Part shown: positions 10,685 through 19,672 of the stretch, in pieces
Layout: every line of letters starts with the position of its first letter
How positions within the stretch are numbered: the stretch's first letter is position 1
DNA from: Phytopythium helicoides
Taxonomy: Eukaryota; Oomycota; Peronosporomycetes; Pythiales; Pythiaceae
Direction of reading: 5' to 3'
Length of the DNA: 64,000 nt
Assembly (NCBI GenBank): GCA_024867545.1
Contig: JANFNE010000075.1
Span: forward strand, 1-64,000
Notes under the pieces: generated by a model
The model's database searches: none
What the model was told of the DNA's origin: nothing
Seen by the model: only the letters and a program-made list of their open reading frames with translations
Position numbers and translations under genes: made by a program

Positions 10685-11655
10685 ATGGCCACTTCGCTGG
10701 TCCAGGCGGCCGCAGGACCCGGCGCCGCCGGCCTCCAAGGCGCGCGTGCTGCTGCTCATTTCGTGCGCGCTCTTCTTCCTCTGGGGCCTCGGCGCGCGTA
10801 TCGACGGCTGGACGCTCTCGGACGTGGCGACGCTCGGCGCGGCGCTGCGAGGCGGCTCTCCGCCCCACAACCGGCCGCAGATCCTGCTGCTGGGGGACTC
10901 GCTCACGGAGCGCGGCGAGAACGGCGACTACAGCGGCTGGGCGAGCCGCATCCGCAACCACTACGCGCGCTCAGCAGACGTCATCGGCCGAGGCGCCGGC
11001 GGCTACAACACCAAGTGCGCCTGCAGCTTTCATTCAGTTCGTCGCTATGGCTTCGTGACGAGCTGACCGTCGTGCTGTTTCTGTTGTTGCCGATCGATGG
11101 AGCAGGTGGTACCTGCAGCGTGTGAGCCCTGTCATCCACCAGGAGATCCAAACGTGGCTCGCGCCCGTACTCGTCACGGTATGGTTCGGCGCCAACGACG
11201 CCGCGCTGCTGACCGGGCACAACTACTTCCAGCACGTGCCCATCGAGGACTACCACGACAACCTGCATGAGATCATCCGGCAGCTCAGGCGCTGGGCACC
11301 TCGCGCCGAGCTGCTGCTGATTACGCCGCCGCCGGTCGATGACGACAAGCGGAGGACCAGGTCGAATGGAAATGAGAGTCTCGACCGCTCCAACGAGGCC
11401 ACGGGCCACTACGCAGATATGTGCAAGCAAGTCGCGAGCGAGGCCGGCGTCGAAGTGCTCGACCTGTACTCGTATTTCAACAACATGACTACATGGCGCC
11501 GCAAGGGCTACTTCATCGACGGGCTGCACTTCAACTCGCGCGGCAACAAGGAGGCCGAGCAGCTCATCCGCGACAAGATCGAGTCGTCGTTCCCCAGCCT
11601 CGTGAGCTCCCTTGAGCGGTGGCAGGTGCCTGACTGGGAGGCGCTCATCGAGTGA
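10685..11655 (+). CDS. SGNH/GDSL esterase, IAH1-like, copy 6, probable frameshift near N terminus
   Basis: The catalytic part is complete: LLLLGDSLTERG, GAGGYNTKW across the intron 11015-11105, FGANDAALL, LLLITPPP and DGLHFNSRGN. Exon 2 is 11106-11655. The reading frame of exon 1 is open from before 10746 and encodes a membrane segment (VLLLISCALFFLWGLG), but it has no ATG. The only good ATG (10685) lies one frame off. One extra base around gcaggaccc (10712-10720) would explain this. Alternatives are a short unseen 5' exon or a non-ATG start. Next to copy 1 it is the most similar to the GC-rich members. Confidence 0.78.
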
Positions 11656-12115
11656 GTCTCGGTCCTCCCGTGTAGCTCTAACGTATTGCGCTTCCATTCG
11701 CGGTGCTGGCATGATTTGCCACGCATGTACAGGTAGCGTTGCGACTTGAAAAATGCTGTGCAACTATGTCGTGCTTGGTGATGTCCACGCTCATCGCTGT
11801 CATGACACTTCAACACACCGCCAGTCAGTCGCGTGCGGCCAGCGTGTCTTTGCGCTCTCGAGGCCATGCAGAAATTTGTGTCAACCTGCCTCGAACACCA
11901 AAGGCAAGTCAAGCAAGCGCGCTCTTGTCCACTGCGCCAGCGACTTGGCTCTGACGAGGCCCACTGTAGTCAAGGGAGCGTTGCACTTGACAAATTTTGG
12001 GCTTGAAGTGACGTGGAGGAGCGTTCACATCTTCCCGGGCTGACTCGCCTCGCGGTCCTGTACATTCAGGCGGCCACTAGCCAATCTACCCGGTTCACCT
12101 CAAGCGTCTGCCAAG

Positions 12116-12116
<1 letters not shown>
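11656..12116. other. Intergenic region, nothing recognised
   Basis: 461 bp between SGNH copies 6 and 7. Open frames on both strands are short and show no family features. Nothing here resembles the duplicated unit seen further left. Confidence 0.4.

Positions 12117-12169
<53 letters not shown>
12117..12169 (+). repeat. (CT)26 microsatellite directly before the SGNH copy 7 start
   Basis: Twenty-six uninterrupted CT units end in CAG and lie 7 bases before the ATG at 12177. A pyrimidine tract followed by CAG is also what a 3' splice site looks like, so a 5'UTR intron is possible. Length change here could alter expression. Confidence 0.95.
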
Positions 12170-12172
<3 letters not shown>

Positions 12173-12176
12173 GCCC

Positions 12177-12905
12177 ATGCAACCAGTGGAGCTCCGCCCG
12201 CTGCTGCTCTTCCTCGGCGACTCGCTCACTCAAGACGGCACAGACGCGTCTCGCGGCGGGTGGGTGTGCCGCCTGCAGCACCGGTACAACCGGTCGGCGG
12301 ACGTCATGGTGCGCGGGCTGTGCGGCTACAACACTTCCCACGTGGTGTCCCGCGTGCTGCCGTCACTGTGCGCCGAGCTGGCGGCGCGCGAGGCCGCTCC
12401 GGGCGTGGCGTCTCCGTCGCTGATCGCCGTGTGGCTGGGCACGAACGACGCGGCGCTGCTGTCGGGCGAGGAGTTCCGCCAGCACGTGGACCTGGCTCGC
12501 TACCGCGCCAACCTGCGCGAGATCGTGTCTCGACTGCGCGCGGCGTCTCCGAGCTCGCAGCTGCTGCTCATCACGCCTGGCGCCGCCAACGACGCCACGC
12601 GCATCCTGCACGCGCGCGACGGGCGCCTGGACCGCTCGAACGCGCAGGCGGGCGAGTACGCGCGCGCGTGCGTCGAGGAGGCCGAGCGCCTGGGCGTGCA
12701 GAGTCTCGACATGCACGCGGCGCTCAACGCGCTGGGCGATGAGCAGCGCGACGAGTGCCTGGCCGACGGGCTGCGCCTCACGCCCAGGGGCAACGCGGTG
12801 GCGGGCGACGTCATCGACGCCAAGATCGCCGCCGCCTTCCCCAAGCTTGCGGCCGCGCTGCTCGAGTGGGACGCGCCAGACTTCCGCGACCTGCTGGACC
12901 CGTGA
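12177..12905 (+). CDS. SGNH/GDSL esterase-like, copy 7, intronless with catalytic His replaced
   Basis: Single exon, 242 residues, no membrane segment. Block I (LLFLGDSLTQDG) and block III (LGTNDAAL) are present, so the Ser and the Asn remain. Block V reads ADGLRLTPRGN where every other full copy and animal IAH1 have DGLH: the catalytic His is Arg (CGC, one transition from CAC). It also lacks the intron found in the other copies; the site reads GYNTSHV instead of GYNT-K/R-W. Coding GC is very high. It may be a non-catalytic relative, or an enzyme that recruits another base. Loss of the intron could mean origin through an RNA copy. Confidence 0.85.
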   Translation: MQPVELRPLLLFLGDSLTQDGTDASRGGWVCRLQHRYNRSADVMVRGLCGYNTSHVVSRVLPSLCAELAAREAAPGVASPSLIAVWLGTNDAALLSGEEFRQHVDLARYRANLREIVSRLRAASPSSQLLLITPGAANDATRILHARDGRLDRSNAQAGEYARACVEEAERLGVQSLDMHAALNALGDEQRDECLADGLRLTPRGNAVAGDVIDAKIAAAFPKLAAALLEWDAPDFRDLLDP

Positions 12906-13240
12906 CGGCGCATGTCGGCTTGTCTGCTGCGGCTGCGGCCGAATCCCCATTATACAAATGTTTATATATCATCGGATTAGTCGATCACGGCACTTTTCGG
13001 GTTGTTGTAAAGGACCCTCACGATCCCAGGAGCCAGCCGCAAATCGTCCACTTCAACGTCTGCGGACAATGACGGGAGAGTCCAACAGCGAAACCCACCG
13101 ACTGTGGGTGCCGCCGCGGCCGGCTGGTTCCCTCACAATCGCCGGGAGCTCGTGCCGTTCCATCTGGTCACCCGCACCATTGAAGCCCGTCGGACTCCGA
13201 AACGCCTTTGCCATTCTGCAGTTTGCGAGTCCGAGCCGAC
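12906..13240 (+). promoter_or_regulatory. Upstream region of AT3-2 with an oomycete-type Inr
   Basis: 335 bp gap without a gene. At 13211-13225 the sequence ccattctgcagtttg fits the oomycete initiator consensus (YCAYTYYNCAWTTT) with one mismatch, 15 bases before the ATG at 13241. This suggests a very short 5' leader. The match is by eye only. Confidence 0.5.
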
Positions 13241-14656
13241 ATGGTGGCAGTGGAAGCAGTTGCCCAGCCCAACGGACCTGCGGTCCTGACGAACTACGAA
13301 CCGGTGGCGCTGGATGGATCGCCCGCTTCGGCTCTTCGAGCAGCAGAAGTCACCACTTGCAACTGCGGGGGCCGCGAGTGCGAGCACAGGAGATTGGTGG
13401 TCGACCTCGAGTGCGGGCAGAAGGAGCAGGTGGTCGAAGTGAAGCAGGAGAAAGCAGCCCCTCAGGTGACCACCAAGCCAGCGCCAGCAGCCAAGATTGA
13501 GTTTTTGAACGGATTGAGAGGACTCGCGGCGCTCCTCGTGGTGCAGCAACATGCCAACTATATGGGCGACATCAACCTCGGAGCCATCGCTGTGGACGTG
13601 TTCTTCGTTCTCTCGGCGTTCCTGCTCACGATGTTATTTGAAAGAAAGACCCGGCAAATGATCAAGCAGCGCGCTAACGTCAAGCAGTGGGGGATCATGC
13701 TGCTCGACTACTTCTCGAAGCGGTTCTTTCGAGTGTACCCTTTGTTTGCAGCCACAGCTATCGCACTGCAGGCGCTATCTCCTAAAGACCGCGCACGCTA
13801 TTTTCGCCTCAAACAGCCCGAGCAGTACAACTTGGCTGACGTTTTGACGTTCAAGTTCGAGGCTCGATATCACGTGTTTTGGACTCTGCCGGTTGAGATC
13901 GGCTACTACTTCCTCATTCCGGTTTTTGTGGTCGTCATGGTGGCACTCGGCCGTCGGTGGTGGGTTGCTGCGTTACCTCTATACGTGTGGATCATCCACG
14001 AGGGCATTTACACGTTTCGAACGAGTCATTTTCCGCTGGCACCGCATATCCCGACCTTCCTTAGCGGCTCACTTGCTGCGTTCGTATTCGGTCGCGTCGA
14101 TCAGTGGGTTCGTGCGAAGAGATTCACGTTCGCCAAGTGGCAGCGACTCCTCATCCGTGTCATAGAAGCTGCAGTGCTCTGTCTGCTGCTGAGTGTGGCC
14201 TTCCGGGGTCTGTTTTTCCACTGGGTGGTTGAGAACCCAGTGCCTCAGGATAAAGGTTTTCCGTTCGTGAGTGTTCCAGCCACCGTCGTCATGGTTATCG
14301 AGATGGTGCTGCCGTCGGGACTATCCAAGGCGCTCGAGTGGAATGTGCTCTGCTACACGGGGAAGATCAGCTTCTCCATGTATCTTCTGCACAGTTTCAT
14401 CATTTACAACCCAGACGTGTCGTCTGAGAAGACGCGCTACGACCTCTTCTTCGCGCAGTTCGGGTTGATCTACTTGTTGTCGACGGCGTCATACTGGTTG
14501 GTCGAGTACCCTTCGCAACTGGTCGCTCAATGGATCAGCAGGAAGTTGACTGCTCGGAGCCGAGCTCTCGCCTCTGACGTTAGCTCCAAGAGAACTGGCT
14601 GCATGCCTCGCGATCTGGCAGTCGTCATCAAGAAGCTAAGAAGGTGTCGTGACTAG
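13241..14656 (+). CDS. Membrane-bound acyltransferase 3 (AT3) family, copy 2
   Basis: Intact single exon of 471 residues. The first 85 residues are hydrophilic and include a CNCGGRECEH cysteine-rich patch and a Lys/Glu stretch, predicted cytosolic. FLNGLRGLAALLVVQQH follows: Arg and His are spaced as in the AT3 R-x10-H motif that is needed for acyl transfer. FFVLSAFLLT, RFFRVYPLF, YHVFWTLPVEIGYYFLIP and LLHSFIIYNP are other conserved segments, and about ten membrane passes can be counted. There is no fused SGNH domain, unlike many bacterial AT3 proteins; the esterases are separate genes nearby. Close paralogue of the gene at 15078. ATG 13241 is preferred over earlier near-cognate codons. Confidence 0.88.
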   Translation: MVAVEAVAQPNGPAVLTNYEPVALDGSPASALRAAEVTTCNCGGRECEHRRLVVDLECGQKEQVVEVKQEKAAPQVTTKPAPAAKIEFLNGLRGLAALLVVQQHANYMGDINLGAIAVDVFFVLSAFLLTMLFERKTRQMIKQRANVKQWGIMLLDYFSKRFFRVYPLFAATAIALQALSPKDRARYFRLKQPEQYNLADVLTFKFEARYHVFWTLPVEIGYYFLIPVFVVVMVALGRRWWVAALPLYVWIIHEGIYTFRTSHFPLAPHIPTFLSGSLAAFVFGRVDQWVRAKRFTFAKWQRLLIRVIEAAVLCLLLSVAFRGLFFHWVVENPVPQDKGFPFVSVPATVVMVIEMVLPSGLSKALEWNVLCYTGKISFSMYLLHSFIIYNPDVSSEKTRYDLFFAQFGLIYLLSTASYWLVEYPSQLVAQWISRKLTARSRALASDVSSKRTGCMPRDLAVVIKKLRRCRD

Positions 14657-15077
14657 TGGTGTCGCCCGTTGTTCGCGAAGGCGTGTCGTGTGTAGTTGTA
14701 GTGCTGTACAAAAGGGCGAAATGTATGATAGCTCTGAAGTTTTGGTGTCAGCTCGCTTCGACTCGTCAAACGCGTACTGTGCAGCGTACTCCTCTTACCA
14801 CCGCCAGCCCCATGTATGCGCAGTCACTCACTTTCCATGCACTGCACACTCATCTCGCGCTTTGTATGGGGAGGTGTTGGCTACAAAAAGGCAACTTCCG
14901 ATCGCCTCCCTCTGGCACCGCGCGGGAAAACTTTTCGCTTGACGTCGTCTTTCCCTATCGCCGCAACATGGCAATAGCCCCGCAATGCTATACGATCGCT
15001 ATACACTGCACTTTCTCCTCCTCCTGCCCCTCGGTCTCCGCTGACCACTCCAGTCTCCAAGTCACCATCTCGTGCTC
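14657..15077. other. Intergenic region between AT3-2 and AT3-3
   Basis: 421 bp. The sequence tacactgcactttct at 15002-15016 is a weak Inr-like match about 60 bases before the AT3-3 start. No gene is recognised; the open frame at 14656-15195 has no family features. Confidence 0.4.
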
Positions 15078-16478
15078 ATGGCGCCTGCCCCCGACACTTT
15101 CCAGGCTCTGCCAACGTCTCCGCGGGTCTCCAGCGCAGCTGCGTGGCCATCGACTCCCCCGGGCGACCCTAAGAGCGATTTTGAAGTTCTTGTGAGTCCT
15201 CGACAGCGCCGACGGTCGATTTCGGCGGACATACAAAAGCCTCCGCTGGATCTGGAGGTGGGGCAAAAGGAGCAGCTGGTCGAGGCGACTCCGACCGAGA
15301 CGAAGCGCACACCAGCGGCCAAGATCGAGTTTCTGAACGGATTGAGGGGACTTGCGGCGCTCCTCGTGGTGCAGCAGCATGGTAACTACATGGGTGACAT
15401 CAACTTGGGGGCGTGTGCGGTCGACATGTTCTTCGTGCTCTCGGCGTTTCTACTCACGATGCTGTTTGAGAGAAAGACCCGACAATTGATCAAGCAGCGC
15501 GCTAACGTCAAGCAGTGGGGGATCATGCTGCTCGACTACTTCTCGAAGCGGTTCTTTCGAGTGTACCCTTTGTTTGCAGCAACAGCTATCGCGTTGCAGA
15601 TACTGTCGGCAAGTGACCGAGCGCGCTACTTTCTGGTGAAAGACGACTATAATCTCCTGGAGGTGCTCACGTTCAAGATGGAAGCGCGGTATCACGTTTT
15701 CTGGACGCTGCCAGTCGAGATCGGCTACTACTTCATGATCCCAGCATATGTGGCAGTGATTGTGACGCTTGGTCGCCGCTGGTGGGTTGCTGCCATTCCG
15801 CTTTACGTGTGGGTCATCCACGCGGGAATCTACAAGTTTCGCACAAGCCACAAGCCGTTGGGGCCACACATTCCGACTTTTATCGCTGGATCAGTCGCGG
15901 CGTCCGCGTACGCCCAGATTGACTTGTGGATTCGCAAGAGGGATTTCAAGTTTAATTCGCGGCTGATCTGGCTCGTGCGAGTCATCGAGATGCTAGTCTT
16001 TGGATACCTGATGAGCATTATGTTTCAAGGTTTGCTGTTTGATTGGGTGTACTATGTTCGCACGTCGCCTGCAAACGGATTCCCATTTGTTAGCGTGCCG
16101 ATCACGGTGATCATGGTGATCGAGATGCTGCTGCCGTCGGGACTATCGAGAGCACTCGAGTGGAACGTGCTGTGCTACACGGGGAAAATCAGCTTTTCCA
16201 TGTATCTCCTGCACAGTTTCATCATCTACAACCCGGACGTGTCATCGGAGAAGACACGTTACAACCTCTTCTTCGCTCAAGTTGTCCTGATCTACTCTCT
16301 GTCAACAGCGTCGTACTGGTTGGTAGAGTATCCTTCTCAGCTGGCGGCTCAGTGTATCAGTAAAAAGTTGACAGTACGAGCCAAGAAGCTCACGACCGAT
16401 TCAAACTCCCCGTCCAGTTGTTTTTCTCGGCGCTGGGCCGCGCTCATTGGGAAATTAGGAGGCGAACACGATCTTTAG
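15078..16478 (+). CDS. Membrane-bound acyltransferase 3 (AT3) family, copy 3
   Basis: Intact single exon of 466 residues. Same layout as AT3-2: hydrophilic N terminus (about 80 residues), FLNGLRGLAALLVVQQH with the R-x10-H pair, FFVLSAFLLT, then about ten membrane segments ending near residue 440. The two paralogues are almost identical over the stretch from LLTMLFERKTRQ to FAATAIALQ and again over LEWNVLCYTGKISFSMYLL. They differ much more in the N terminus and between residues 250 and 330. This fits a tandem duplication with some gene conversion. The start ATG at 15078 is preceded by a near-cognate GTG two codons earlier. Confidence 0.88.
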   Translation: MAPAPDTFQALPTSPRVSSAAAWPSTPPGDPKSDFEVLVSPRQRRRSISADIQKPPLDLEVGQKEQLVEATPTETKRTPAAKIEFLNGLRGLAALLVVQQHGNYMGDINLGACAVDMFFVLSAFLLTMLFERKTRQLIKQRANVKQWGIMLLDYFSKRFFRVYPLFAATAIALQILSASDRARYFLVKDDYNLLEVLTFKMEARYHVFWTLPVEIGYYFMIPAYVAVIVTLGRRWWVAAIPLYVWVIHAGIYKFRTSHKPLGPHIPTFIAGSVAASAYAQIDLWIRKRDFKFNSRLIWLVRVIEMLVFGYLMSIMFQGLLFDWVYYVRTSPANGFPFVSVPITVIMVIEMLLPSGLSRALEWNVLCYTGKISFSMYLLHSFIIYNPDVSSEKTRYNLFFAQVVLIYSLSTASYWLVEYPSQLAAQCISKKLTVRAKKLTTDSNSPSSCFSRRWAALIGKLGGEHDL

Positions 16479-16670
16479 AACCTTATGTGCTTGTAGTCTA
16501 TCGACAATAACTCATCTGACCACTTTAGTACCTTCCAAGAGGACAAACACCTCGATTTCATCGAACAAAGGTATTTGAACTAACTGATAGAAAGCATTCA
16601 TATTCAATAAGAGGCCAGGCATCGGTGGACTTACTTTTGTCGAAGTCTCGGACATGTCTTGTTTTGCTTC

Positions 16671-17646
16671 TCACAAATCCGGTCGTCTCTTTGCAAGAGT
16701 TGACCACTCTGGGAATTTTGTCGAGGTAATAGCGTGTGCGAGCAATGGAAACTCAGAAGCAATCTTTTCGACGAGCTGCCGACTCACTACCTCGTTTCCA
16801 GCCGCGTTGAAATGCAAGCCGTCGAAGAAATATTCGTTGCGTTTGCTCTCGTTCATGGCGTTAAAATGTGAGTACAAGTTGAGGACCGAAACGTTGGCAA
16901 CTCCTGCTTGCTCCACACATGCCGCCGCGTACAGTCCCGCTTGCTCATTCGACCGATCGAGAACTCCGGATTTCGACCTCCGCCGTTCATTGTCGACTGT
17001 TGGTGGTGTAATGAGCATAATATTCACACCAGGAACCTTTGCTCGAAGTCGCTCAATAATCGTAAATAGATTGGTCCGATAATCGTTGACCGGTACATGC
17101 TGAGCTGCTGCACTTCCGCTAATCAGGGTTTCGTCATTTGCGCCGAGCCAGATTGTGATAAATGCTGGAGTTGGATATGCCTCCAGATCCTGCTCGACCC
17201 TTGGTAAGCCATGCTGAATGTACCACCTACGGTCAATTCAGTCGTATCAGTTATCAAAACATCGAAGTTTCATGGTGATGTGAAACTCACTTTGTGTTGT
17301 AGCCACTAAAGCCGCGTGAAATCACGTCAATGGAGCGGCTGTACTTGGTTCGCAGTTGAGTAATCCAGCCTTTGTACTCGCTTCGCTCGGTCAACGAATC
17401 GCCCATAAATAGCAGCAGTGATCGATTCGTCTTCCGTTGATCCACGATACTCGTCTGATTTGAAAATTCCTCCGCCTCGGCAATGGAGTGGTTCTTACTT
17501 CGATCAGCTAGAGCATAATATGAGACTGAAGAAGCGACTCCAATAGTGCACCCGACGAGAATCCCAACAGCGCAGGCAATAAAGAGACACATTTGAGACG
17601 ATTTTCTTGTGACAGGGATTGCCTTGAGAACCTTGATTGGCAGCAT
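16671..17646 (-). CDS. SGNH/GDSL esterase, IAH1-like, copy 8
   Basis: Intact: exons 17646-17291 and 17226-16671, 303 residues. A basic N terminus and one membrane segment (about residues 20-42) indicate a signal anchor, followed by a linker with possible N-glycosylation sites (NHS, NQT). Catalytic blocks are complete: LLFMGDSLTERS, GFSGYNTKW across the 64 bp intron, LGANDETL, IMLITPPT and DGLHFNAAGN. It lies opposite to the rest of the cluster. Its upstream DNA is copied in inverted orientation before the broken copy 9. AT-rich codon use sets it apart from copies 1, 6 and 7. Confidence 0.9.
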
Positions 17647-17829
17647 GGCTTGCTTGGTCACAACAGCGATTTTTTCACGTTCACACGATTTTGCACAATT
17701 GAGAATGCAGAAGCAGACATTGAACCGTGGGATAGATTGAAGGTGAAAGGCAAAAGTTAGCGCGGCGAGTGGGATTGTGCATGTGATGTATTTTCAGTCC
17801 TTACTCTTTCATTCGACTGGTGACTTGAA
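17630..17829 (-). repeat. Inverted repeat, left arm (promoter and start of SGNH copy 8)
   Basis: Read on the minus strand, this arm matches 18417-18622 on the plus strand. Landmarks include accagtcgaatgaa, cacatgcacaatcccact, taacttttgcctttcacc, ctgcattctcaattgtgc, cgtgtgaacg and aagcaagccatgct. The arms are clearly related but diverged. Confidence 0.85.
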
Positions 17830-18416
17830 CTTTGCTCACTAGCGATATTATTGTATTTTTGGCAGGAATGTTACGTTATGCATGCTTGGTTGCGATTGCC
17901 CTTATTATTGCTGTATAATTAACTCTCTAACTTTAGTATGACTCGCTCCGATGAGCAAAACTCCAACGAAAAGAGTGAACCCTAATCTAAATGGGTCTGT
18001 ACGTTTGATGCAACTTTGTTTGAATAGTTTTGAGTCACTGTTGTCGTCAATATGAATATTCATCAACAAACTATCAGCTAGAGCGTATACGTCAATGGCG
18101 TTTCCAGCTGGCAATGCTAGGAAGCACATGGATCATATAAAGATCCAACAAGATCATTTCCGGCATGAGTTGCAGGAGGGATGTAAGGAACAAGACGTAT
18201 TTACACTTCGCTTAAATGGATTGCTGCCAAATGGGGGAGGTTCGGCCTATAACTATTCTTGGTCCGATAGTCGGTCGACGACAGATTGCCGATCAAAACC
18301 ACTACGACTATACCAACAATGCACTGGTGAGCGTATGCGGGATATTAATATGCTGTGTCAAGTTTGGCCCCCAAATAATCCTCTGGGACTTATTGGCGAC
18401 AATCGTTATTAACCCT
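17830..18416. other. Spacer between the inverted repeat arms
   Basis: 587 bp, AT-rich, between the head-to-head SGNH copies 8 and 9. Short open frames on both strands (for example 17905-18129 minus) have no recognised family. No terminal repeats or transposase remnants were seen. Confidence 0.4.
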
Positions 18417-18622
18417 GAAGTTGCCAGTCGATTGAACTAGCAAGGAAAGAAAATAGCACATGCACAATCCCACTGGCCGCGTTAACTTTTGCCTTTCACC
18501 TTCAACCCAAGCCCGCACGAAGCACGGTCCAAAGTCTCCTTCTGCATTCTCAATTGTGCCAACTCGTGTGAACGCGAAAGCTTTGTAGTTGTGGCTAAAC
18601 AAGCCATGCTACCAATCACTCA
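18417..18622 (+). repeat. Inverted repeat, right arm (promoter and start of SGNH copy 9)
   Basis: Plus-strand partner of 17630-17829. The match covers the leader and the first codons of the esterase (aagccatgct with ATG at 18606). Confidence 0.85.
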
Positions 18623-18875
18623 ACCTCAGGTACCGTCAGCCCGAAGAAAGTCATCGCAAAATCTGTCGTCGACCATCTACGTCATCGTGCTGTCGGTTGT
18701 ATGCGCATTTGGAGTCATAGCATTGTTGAGCTACAGCCTCCGATCTTCTAGTCAAGAAACTTCAAGATCACTTCGCACTCTTCTATTCTTTATCGATGAT
18801 GCGCTAACGCAGCAAAGTGCAGCGGTAGTAAGTGATATGACGGCACAGTATTCTGACTTCAAGATTAACGAATGA
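18606..18875 (+). pseudogene. SGNH esterase copy 9, degraded N-terminal remnant
   Basis: The start (MLPI, then RRKSSQ and a membrane segment) matches copy 8. The block I region reads LLFFIDDALTQQ instead of LLFMGDSLTERS, so the glycine and the nucleophile Ser are gone. A stop follows after about 30 more codons. The GAND and DGLH blocks cannot be found further downstream. This is a dead copy left by the inverted duplication. Confidence 0.8.
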
Positions 18876-19672
18876 GCGGGGCTTAGTCGGCTTTTCTCTT
18901 TGCTCTAGAACACAACATAGGATCGGGGGTAGAGTAGCAGCAATTCTACCCATTGACTCCAATTTGCCACCGGTCATAAGCTTAGAGAATGCTCAATTAA
19001 GCTCCTCCTTTCTCATGTTTATAGCCACACAAACCCCGTCATGGTTGAGTGATGGCAGCTCAACCTATTCCAGAATCAACTTGTGAGAGGATGAAGTTTG
19101 ACAACTGTTCTGCTTCGGTCTATTGCAAGGTATCTGCGGCGTCCCAATTCAGGCGTTGGTGTTGGTGTTCTTGAACCATTCGCTTGGAAACCTTGACTCG
19201 TTTACTATTATTATGAAGGTTCTGCTTCAAGCGGCAGGATCCACTTAATCTATTAATGACCTGTGCGCAGAATTCGCGAAAAAGTCGCTGGGGCGAAATT
19301 TTCTTGGCGACATAGTCGACAAGTCCACTTTCGACTATTCACAAACGTTTTTGCAGCCTAGTCTTCGATGGCTTAGTTGAGGTGTTTGGACATATCGTTT
19401 GTTACATTGAGCATGTCTAGCCAAGCGATGAGCAGGATCTATAAGCATGCTTCCATCTTCTGCGTTTGGCTCCGCTTGGCTCACAGCGAGTGATGTAGTC
19501 TTTGACGAGGAGTTCATCGCTTAGTTCATCGCTTACGGATGGGAGTGTCTCGATACGTACGGAGTACTGTTTGCCTTTCACAGTATTCACATTCGTTGCT
19601 CGAAAGGAAGCTGGTCACTTGAGGCATCGGCGATTGATCACGTACATATATTAAAATTAATACTTCCCATAA
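18876..19672. other. Intergenic region, nothing recognised
   Basis: 797 bp at the end of the esterase cluster. A plus-strand stretch near 19258-19375 reads open without a start, but no family is recognisable. It is possibly decayed coding DNA. Confidence 0.4.
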
